From the NCBI RefSeq assembly GCF_022229005.1, contig NZ_JAKKFD010000017.1, positions 1 through 64,000 on the forward strand: 64,000 bases of DNA. Reading direction: 5' to 3'. Source of the stretch: Micromonospora trifolii (GTDB lineage Bacteria; Actinomycetota; Actinomycetes; Mycobacteriales; Micromonosporaceae). The translations under genes and the position numbers were made by a program. Below are positions 62,691 through 64,000 of this stretch, piece after piece. Positions within the stretch are counted from its first letter, which is position 1. The number at the start of each line of letters is the position of its first letter. The notes beneath the pieces are model-generated. The model worked only from the letters and a program-made list of their open reading frames with translations, made no database searches and was not told the DNA's origin.

Positions 62691-63332
62691 ATGACGGGCA
62701 GGGTGGCAGCGGTGAACCTCGGCATCGTGACCGAGGCTGGGTGGGCCGGCGACGCGAGCGGTCGCAGCGGCATCGACAAGCGGCCGGTCGACGGCCCGGT
62801 GTCGGTGCTGACCGCCGGCCTGGCGGGCGACTTCATCGGCGAGCGGGCGCATCACGGTGGCCTTGACCAGGCGGTCTACGCCTACGCGGAGGAGGACGCC
62901 GCCTGGTGGGTGGCCGAGTTGGGCCGCGCCATACCGCCCGGCGGCTTCGGCGAGAACCTGAGCACCTACGCGGTCGACGTGACGGGTGCGGTGATCGGCG
63001 AGCAGTGGCAGGTCGGCTCGGCCCTGCTCCAGGTCACCAAGCCGCGCACCCCCTGCACCACCTTCGCCGGGTTCTGGGGCGTACCGGATCTGATCAAGCG
63101 GTTCACCGTCCGGGCATCGCCCGGGGCCTACCTGCGGGTGCTGCGCGAGGGGGAGGTCGGCGCGGGCGACCCGGTCGAGGTGGTGGACCGGCCGGCGCAC
63201 GGTGTCACCATCGGCGAGGTGTTCCGGGCGACCAGCCTGGAGCCGGAGTTGCTGCCTCGGCTGCTCGACGCCGAGGACCTGCCGGCGCCGATCCGGGAGA
63301 AGGCCCGACGACGCCTGGCCGCCCACGGCTGA
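62691..63332 (+). CDS. MOSC domain protein (YiiM-like)
   Basis: A 213-aa protein with the molybdenum-cofactor sulfurase C-terminal fold: KRPVDGPVSV, the ERAHHGGLDQAVYAYA block, PGGFGENLSTYAVDV and the conserved Cys in KPRTPCTTFAGFWG. Related YiiM-type proteins detoxify N-hydroxylated bases. The leaderless ATG at 62691 is preferred over an upstream start at 62631. Confidence 0.94.
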   Translation: MTGRVAAVNLGIVTEAGWAGDASGRSGIDKRPVDGPVSVLTAGLAGDFIGERAHHGGLDQAVYAYAEEDAAWWVAELGRAIPPGGFGENLSTYAVDVTGAVIGEQWQVGSALLQVTKPRTPCTTFAGFWGVPDLIKRFTVRASPGAYLRVLREGEVGAGDPVEVVDRPAHGVTIGEVFRATSLEPELLPRLLDAEDLPAPIREKARRRLAAHG

Positions 63333-63466
63333 CCGGCAGCGAAGGCGTCCGGGAAGCGACGGGTACGCCACGGATTCGCCCGGAAGAACTCCGATGACGG
63401 GCCCAGCGGCCGACTTGCCCGTATCGTCCCCACGGGGGGCGTGCGGCGGGGACCGGGTGGAGCGCG

Positions 63467-64000
63467 ATGTCGATGGCGACGGACGGCGGTGCCGCAGCGG
63501 CGTCACCCCGCGATCCGGGCCTGGAGCGTCCGGCGTTCCTGGAACTCTTCTTCGACCTCGTCTACGTCTTCGCGCTGGTCACCCTGGCGACGGCGCTGGC
63601 CGACGACCTGACCTGGACGGGCGTCGCCGAGACGCTGGTGCTGCTGCTCGGGTTCACGATGATCTGGGCGCTGACCGTGTGGACGGCGGACAGCGTCGAC
63701 CTGACCCGCCCGGCCGGGCAGGGGCAGTTCATCTGGGTGGCGGCGACCAGCCTGCTGTTGGCCGCGCTCGCCGCCGATGCGTACGGCGACCGCCGGCTGC
63801 TCTTCGCCACCACGTACGTGGTCATCCACCTCAGTACCGCTGCCTACTACATCCTGGCCATCTCGCTCAGGAGGCCGCCGCGTCGCAGCATCCGGATCCT
63901 CATCTGGGAGGCCGTCGCCGGCATCGGCTGGATCGGTGGGGCGCTGGTCGGCGGTTCGGGGCAGTTGGCGATCTGGGTGCTCGCTGTCGTCATCGAGTAC
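63467..64000 (+). CDS. Low temperature requirement protein A family, 5' part
   Basis: The first 178 codons of a membrane protein cut by the window end. It shows the LtrA signature FLELFFDLVYVFALVTLA after a short soluble start (SPRDPGLERPA), then successive helices with DDLTWTGVAETLVLLLGFTMIWALTVWTA and YVVIHLSTAAYYILAISL. Function unknown. ATG at 63467; a -10 TATCGT lies at 63422-63427. Confidence 0.9.
   Translation, partial: MSMATDGGAAAASPRDPGLERPAFLELFFDLVYVFALVTLATALADDLTWTGVAETLVLLLGFTMIWALTVWTADSVDLTRPAGQGQFIWVAATSLLLAALAADAYGDRRLLFATTYVVIHLSTAAYYILAISLRRPPRRSIRILIWEAVAGIGWIGGALVGGSGQLAIWVLAVVIEY

Overview
The window is high-GC DNA with GTG starts, many 4-bp stop/start overlaps and TAnnnT -10 elements placed directly before start codons. 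This is characteristic of an actinomycete. The protein set fits Micromonosporaceae (for example Micromonospora); this genus-level call is an inference from general resemblance. No tRNA, CRISPR array or intact insertion sequence was found.

Layout. 1-95: 3' end of a 5S rRNA gene and its terminator. 257-15809: a conserved housekeeping run (valS, folC, DUF4233, ndk, and T-box controlled ileS) with interspersed genes: two related membrane-anchored proteins, a membrane/VOC fusion, an ECF41 sigma factor with its carboxymuconolactone decarboxylase partner, an acyltransferase and a PlsC-type acyltransferase. 15917-28688: the conserved block radical SAM (TIGR03960), DUF2344 (TIGR03936), rne/rng, rplU, rpmA, obgE. 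It is split at 18.1-21.6 kb by a three-gene type VII secretion-like cassette (WXG-like protein, Gly-rich WXG/PPE-like protein, mycosin-like protease). 28759-42758: accessory genes: membrane stress proteins, a glycosyltransferase, an SRPBCC/alcohol dehydrogenase pair, a CYP152 peroxygenase, PepN, and an FAD monooxygenase with a PadR regulator. Several carry GTTY-N14-17-GGGYA elements like general-stress (SigB/SigF-type) promoters. 43012-57992: a second conserved block (nadD, rsfS, phosphoglycerate-mutase-like, degV, then comEA, comEC, holA, rpsT, lepA), interrupted at 45.7-48.8 kb by an SDR, a GntR regulator, a frameshifted small Cys protein, a VOC protein and a divergent hemC. 58302-64000: a tandemly duplicated GlsB/YeaQ-type stress gene, a sugar ABC importer, a MOSC protein and the start of an LtrA-family gene.

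How the parts work together. Charging of Val and Ile tRNAs, folate polyglutamylation, nucleotide balancing, RNA decay, ribosome assembly (L21, L27, Obg, RsfS, S20, LepA) and NAD synthesis form the core. The ileS leader is a translational T-box with an AUC specifier and a visible Shine-Dalgarno sequester hairpin. At least eight genes appear leaderless, with the -10 hexamer 6-8 nt before the start codon. The most unusual systems are the orphan mycosin cassette inside the rne-obg synteny block, the ECF41 module with a matching promoter, the putative stress regulon of the 29-37 kb island and GlsB pair, and the CYP152 enzyme. No wholly new multi-gene system can be proven from sequence alone; the mycosin cassette is the best candidate.
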